Assembly: GCA_031835245.1 (NCBI GenBank)
Contig: JAVKOQ010000044.1
Span: 1 to 64,000, forward strand
Length of the DNA: 64,000 bases
Direction: 5' to 3'
From: Balamuthia mandrillaris
Taxonomy: Eukaryota; Discosea; Longamoebia; Balamuthiidae
In this document: positions 59,724-64,000 of the stretch, one piece after another
How positions within the stretch are numbered: the first letter of the stretch is position 1
Layout of the letters: each line of letters opens with the position of its first letter
Made by a program: the position numbers and the translations under genes
Notes under the pieces: model-generated
Seen by the model: only the letters and a program-made list of their open reading frames with translations
The model's database searches: none
What the model was told of the DNA's origin: nothing

Positions 59724-60202
59724 GTGAACATAGCAAGCCACGAACCACCAACGACGCTTGACGGCAATGAACACGAAAAAAAAAAGCTCACACTACCTCT
59801 GTTTTTTTTGTTATGTAAGTGAACCTCTCAAGTTTTTTTTAAAAAAAGAAAAATTTTTATCTTTTTAACCTTGTGGCTCTCTTCTCTTCTTTTCATCGTT
59901 CTCTCCTCTTCATCGTTCTCTCTCCTTCTCCCCTTCCTCTTCTTCTCTCTTCGGCTTTGCGAGGGAAATAACAATGTAGGTGATGGGTGTCGAACGTGCG
60001 CAATGCTGTCCGTTTCTGTCGGTTCGGCAAAGAAAGAAAATTCGCTTTATATATGCCACTTCCACTATATAAAAAAAAAAACAACACACAAAACCGTTGC
60101 TTGTGACACCCTTCAAGCAACCGGGAGGGAACGGGTCTGAACTTGAACCTACCCCTGCAAACAAAGACGAAACAGGCAAGGATTTTGAACAACAAAAAAA
60201 AA
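59724..60202. other. PSMB2 3' region and 7TM-receptor promoter
   Basis: T-run/A-run near 59829-59855. Pyrimidine-rich sequence at 59870-59955, perhaps a 5' UTR intron. TATA-like boxes at 60046-60055 and CTATATAAA at 60065-60073, the latter about 130 bp before the ATG. The start is preceded by an A-run. Confidence 0.45.
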
Positions 60203-61981
60203 ATGAAGCGCATAAGCAGTTGCCTGTGGATAGCAGCTGTTGCCGTTTTGGTTATCGCCTTCTGCGCCTCGCCCTCCGACGCTCAAACCTTGCCCCTCAC
60301 GCCATGGGACAACACTAACCCTCTCTACTACCACAACGCCACCTGCGACGGCTGCGAGGACTCTGTCTGCGAAGACGCTGAGGGCAAGAGGTACCTCTGC
60401 ATAAAGCTCACCGCCCCCATTCGCCTCCAATGGAACATAACCACCGGCGTTCATGGCGTTGAGTATCGAACGGCCGACTGGGCCGCTCCTGGAGGGAGGT
60501 ACTGGAGCGGCCTCCAGCTGCCCGACTTTTTGGTGGACGGCCAGGTAATCATTGTGAACGATGGAGAGGAAAGCAAGCTCCTGGAATACGTCTTCACTAG
60601 AGGAGGAGACTTTTGGTTCTATGACCCTATGGACCCGACTGTACTAAAAGCGCGTCTGGAAATAGGTGCCTCTTTTTTCTTTCTGCTGTCGTTTTGTTTG
60701 CTTTGTTGCAACTTCGTTTTGAATGTTTGCTGTTTCTGTTCTTTTTCTTTCTTCCTTATTTCTTTGTGTGTTATACTTCAAACGAACAGCGGATGACCCA
60801 ACGCCTGCCGAAGATGACGACGAAGACGGTGTGGACGTCTACAACAACATTCTCAACTGGGTGGTTCTGGTGCTGTTGGCCCTCTCAGTGGGTGGTGCTG
60901 GCGCCACCATCCTCACCTTCACCATCTTCCGAGACATCCGGACCTATCCCATCAAGCTGATTACCTACTTGTGCGGTTGCATCGTCTGCGCCAACCTCTT
61001 CTTCATCTTTGCATTTGAGGATCCCTTTTTGGAGAATAACGCGCTCTGCTTCGTCACGGGCATCATCGTGCACGGTTTCTTCTTGGCCTGCTTCTTTTGG
61101 ACCTTCTGCATTGCCTTTAACTTTTACCAAATGATTGTGAGGCGTAACCGAGAGCCGCAAACGTTGGAGAAGTGGTATCACCTCATCGCCTGGGGCTGTC
61201 CGCTGTTCTGCGTTTTGTTTGTGTGTGGGTTCAGGCAGTATGGTGACACAGGATCCAGCTCTGCGTACGTTCTTTTCATTTCCTAGTCTATTGTTAGTAC
61301 CTCTCATGTCAGTTTCTGACGGTTCTCTTGTCTTCTCCTATAATGTGCAGATGTTATATAGGAGACGCTCTCTTCATTTTCCTGTTCTTTTTCTTGCCTG
61401 GGCTCATCATTATCTCCGCCAATACCATTCTCTTCTTCTTTGTGGCGCGCGAGATCCACGAGACCCTTGCCTCTGCCCCCAAGTCCGATAAACGGGAGCG
61501 CAACAAGGAGTACCGGGTCTACCTCTCAATCTTCGTCTCCATCGGCCTTTCCTGGGCCTTTGGCTTCCTCATGATCATCTTTGAGCAGGAAGTTATCTTC
61601 CTCATCTTTCTGACCCTCTTCTCCGTTACTACCCCCTTGCAAGGTTTCCTCATCTTCATCTTCTACTGCCTCAACATGAAGGTGCTGAGCAAGTGGTTGG
61701 GACTCTTTAGCTTCATTCCTCTGTGCAAGACCTGGTCGGGAAAACTCGACCCCAACACCCGAGGCGCCACCGCTTCGGGCAGTCGAGGGGCCACCCGATC
61801 CTCTCGCTCGCAGAGACAGAGCAGAAGACATGGATCAGGCTCATCGACCTCTCTGTCGTCAGCGGTCAGCACGGATGTTTCATCGAATTCATCAATGGCT
61901 ACCAACATGTCCATGGATGTGGAAGAACCGTATAACATGTATGAGGACAAATCATCAGAGGATGAAGGATATCCTGGTTGA
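60203..61981 (+). CDS. seven-transmembrane receptor (adhesion/secretin-like) with cupredoxin-like ectodomain
   Basis: Three exons; introns about 60668-60789 and 61266-61351. Signal peptide (LWIAAVAVLVIAFCASPSDA), then about 165 extracellular residues. Seven helices follow: VVLVLLALSVGGAGA; LITYLCGCIVCANLFFIFAF; CFVTGIIVHGFFLACFFWTF; then helix 4 near LIAWGCPLFCVLFV; helix 5 with ALFIFLFFFLPGLIII; helix 6 with SIGLSWAFGFLMI; helix 7 TTPLQGFLIFIFYCLN. SWAFGF and LQGF.IFIFYC are family B (adhesion/secretin) hallmarks. The ectodomain pattern GVHGVEYRTADW...GGDFWFYDPMDP..LKARLEI resembles a cupredoxin beta-sandwich, but without the copper-ligand Cys. The Ser-rich cytosolic tail fits phosphorylation. 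Ligand unknown. Confidence 0.82.
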
Positions 61982-62291
61982 TGAGGACAACCCTGTGGAT
62001 GGGTTTGAAATGGGCATGGGCTGTTTTGAAATGAACTTGGATTGTTTAGATTGTTGATGGGTTGATTTGCAATGAGTTGGCATTCGCGTCGTTGGTGCTT
62101 AACCCAAAGTGGTATTTTGTGGTGTTGATACATCCTCTGGCACCTTCTGCGCAGCTTCCGGGAAGCAGTCCATTGAATGAACGCATAGTCTTTGCTTTCA
62201 GTCCAAGAAACAAAAGTTTATAAGGTATGAACAATCTTGGTTTTATTTTGTTTCTAGTTGGTAGTTTTGGTGCAATGGAAAAGGATGAAGC
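61982..62291. other. convergent 3' region, 7TM receptor and DUF2267 genes
   Basis: About 310 bp of 3' UTR sequence with no coding or repeat signal. Confidence 0.4.
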
Positions 62292-63188
62292 TTACCATTG
62301 TGAAGGCTCTCCAGCCATGAAGGTGAACAAGTGTTTGGGCAGGAGCTGCTCCACCTTCAGCGCTTCTTCCGGCACTCTCTTGTGCAGCACTTTGGAGCAA
62401 TAAAAAAAAAAAACGGTTGCAACCAAAATGGTGAGCAAAATAATTGCTAAAAAAAATTAAAAAAAAACAATAATTTTCGGCTTTTGAGAAAAACGCACAA
62501 CTATCAAAAAACACGATAAAAAATCGACGACAACAACAAAATTTTTACCCTTCAGGACGGCATGACAGGCAGCCTCGGCGTCGTCGTTCCACTTGACGTT
62601 GTTCTGGCCGCCGGCTCTCTCCACGGCCAGCCTCAGGAACTCCTCCCGGCTCTTCACCTTGAGGGGCACCCTGGCCGGCTGCCAGCCCTCGTAGTAGGCC
62701 CCGCGCAGGACGAGGGGCAGCTGGGCCGCCAGGTGCACGGCCTCCGGCACGGGGAGGCGGTCGCGGGTGGCCGCCATCACCCCGCGGAACATGCTGTAGG
62801 CCAGGTGCAGGTCCATGCCCTCGCGCCGCTGCTGCAGCTCCTGGGGGGTGAGCCGGCCGAGGTGGCTGTCGCGCGAGCCCACCAGCTCGCTCTCGAACTC
62901 GTTGTAGATGTCCTTGAGCCAGCTGTCCACCTTTTGGAGGTTGGCGTGGAAGAGGTGTTCGGTGGTGTTGGCGAAGGTGGCGCCGTGCTGTTTGTACTTG
63001 TCCATCTTTTTGTCGAGCTGGGTCTCCGCTGCTGGTTGTTGTTGCGGTTGAGCCTGTTGCATTGTCGGTGCGGTCGAGGTGGATGAGAAACGGAGGGGAT
63101 GCTTTGCAAGAGGAAGAAAGAAAGAGGCGGTGGTGTGTGTTCTTGTGAGAAGGGCGTTTGGGTGTTGTCTTCTAACAATGTGATGCAT
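62292..63188 (-). CDS. DUF2267-domain protein with mitochondrial-type leader
   Basis: Two exons; intron 62390-62548 (159 bp). A leader of about 42 residues from ATG 63188 is rich in Arg/His/Thr and ends HPLRFSSTS, typical of a mitochondrial presequence; a second ATG at 63062 would omit it. The core carries the DUF2267 signature: a helix around AATRDRLPVPEAVHLAAQLPLVL, then RGAYYEGWQP, KSREEFLRLAVERAGG and EAACHAVLKG. The second exon adds VLHKRVPEEALKVEQLLPKHL, matching the domain's usual ending. The domain is common in bacteria and archaea and of unknown function. A bacterial or organellar origin is inferred. Confidence 0.82.
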
Positions 63189-63775
63189 CCACTTTCAAAA
63201 AAAAAGAAGATGAAAGAAGGCTATCTTCTTCTGTAATAGAGGCTCTCTCTGTTGGTTGGTTGGTTGGTTGGTGAGCCCGAATGACGGTGGTGGGGAAAGA
63301 ATCTATGCATGCTCAGGGAAGAAGAAAGGTGGGTGACCCATACAACCAAGAGGAGGGGCAAGGAGCCAACAACCGCTCGTTTGCAGCAACCTTGCCGTTG
63401 GTTTGAAGTCATTTAGCCCTGGGATTTCCTCCCTTTTTATCTTGCCATCTTGCCCAAAGGGGATGCAAGCAAAGCAGCCAAAGGCGATGCCCCAGGGGGG
63501 GGGGAGGGGCATAAGGGGGGAGGACGTGTACACCTTTTCAACAAGGACTCAAAGGGAAAGGTTCTGTCGCGGAGCCGATGCAACGAGCTCCCCCGTTCGA
63601 TGCCCCGGAGACTGGAGGACTTCTTTTATCTTTTGGACTTTGGACAACTCAAGAATTGGAGGAGAAGAAGAACAAGAAGAACAAGAAGAGAATAGAAGGA
63701 CAGGAGAGAAGAGAAGGAACGGAGAGAAGAGAACCTTGACTCGAGAAACTGTTTCTTTTTCCTTTCTCTGTCCAA
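63189..63775. other. 587-bp gap: DUF2267 promoter and ABC transporter 3' flank
   Basis: Holds (TTGG)n at about 63251-63273 and a G-rich block at 63495-63523 (G10-A-G4-CATAA-G6-A-G2) that could fold as a G-quadruplex. GA-rich sequence lies at 63655-63735. Overlapping open frames on both strands look non-coding. No GTCGAC site. Confidence 0.4.
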
Positions 63776-64000
63776 TTAGGACGAGGATTGTCTGTCTGCT
63801 CGTTCTTTGGCTTTGTCGGACGATTCTTTCGCTTCCTCTCCGGCTGCTTCGCTCAAATTGCTGCTGCTGGCACTGTTGGTCAGTTGCCGCATCGCCAACT
63901 TGCTATAAACGCTGTCCTCCTGCTCCAACAAAAGCTGGTGCGTCCCGCTCTCCACCAACCGGCCGTTCTGCAACACAAAGATAACGTCTGCCGTTCTGAC
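63776..64000 (-). CDS. ABC transporter, C-terminal end (ABCB-type); continues past the window
   Basis: Only the last 74 residues are visible. RTADVIFVLQNGRLVESGTH is the strand after the H-loop of an ABC ATPase, with the pattern (N/T)AD.I.VL.NG.(I/L)VE.GTH typical of ABCB half or full transporters. QLLLEQEDSVYSKLAMRQL completes the nucleotide-binding domain, and a Ser/Glu/Lys tail of about 35 residues follows. Walker A, Walker B and membrane domains lie outside the window, so substrate and location cannot be given. Confidence 0.82.
   Translation of the reverse strand, partial: VRTADVIFVLQNGRLVESGTHQLLLEQEDSVYSKLAMRQLTNSASSSNLSEAAGEEAKESSDKAKERADRQSSS

Noticed and set aside
63403-63984. 193-residue plus-strand frame
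   Set aside because: It runs through G-rich non-coding DNA and then antisense to the ABC transporter end.

Overview
This is nuclear DNA from a eukaryotic protist with a compact, intron-rich genome. I count 29 protein-coding genes: 27 complete and one cut by each window edge. There are no convincing tRNA, rRNA or CRISPR loci. Introns are mostly 50-250 bp with GT-AG borders, and their sense strand is extremely pyrimidine-rich, with (CT)n, (TTC)n and (TTG)n runs. Intergenic gaps are often 25-300 bp. Gene content points to Amoebozoa: a 34-kDa calcium-regulated actin-bundling protein as in Dictyostelium, a receptor kinase with an HCD-type catalytic loop, a 7TM receptor of the adhesion/secretin type, and TTAGGG-like telomeric units. 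The pyrimidine-rich introns full of microsatellites recall Physarum-like slime moulds. The species assignment is inference.

Layout. 0-6 kb: an IFRD/HEAT-like protein, an alpha/beta hydrolase and a secreted peptidase-C45 family enzyme. 6.1-13.1 kb: four tandem paralogues of an unrecognised type I membrane protein, followed 24 bp later by a secreted glycoside hydrolase. 15-31.4 kb: housekeeping and regulatory genes, namely ethanolamine-phosphate cytidylyltransferase, a coiled-coil protein, a SET-domain protein, an orphan secretory protein, PDK1, a SIKE/FGFR1OP2-type STRIPAK subunit, ARS2/SERRATE and the actin-bundling protein. 32-44 kb: a nitrilase-superfamily enzyme with a long disordered tail, a large Kelch/Cys-rich/Calx-beta receptor kinase, and tail-to-tail with it a beta-helix receptor. 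44-64 kb: SDHC, a SAP-domain nuclear protein, a short-chain dehydrogenase, a class V aminotransferase, legumain, tryptophanyl-tRNA synthetase, a FAD oxidoreductase, RRP7, proteasome beta-2 type (PSMB2), a 7TM receptor with a cupredoxin-like ectodomain, a DUF2267 protein with a mitochondrial-type leader, and the 3' end of an ABC transporter.

Most notable system. Six type I receptors in the window (the four tandem copies, the beta-helix receptor and the receptor kinase) appear to share one juxtamembrane module just outside the membrane, and five of the six end in the same short tail (basic cluster, Ser, ...Val-Asn-Phe-COOH). The tandem copies show exon-only sequence homogenisation, and one copy carries a one-base frameshift. 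Together they look like a diversifying cell-surface recognition family with one kinase-bearing member.

Regulation. Most divergent promoters carry one to four copies of a palindromic site with core GTCGAC (often TTGTCGACAA). These sites are rare in the genes. TATA-like boxes are visible in front of several genes.
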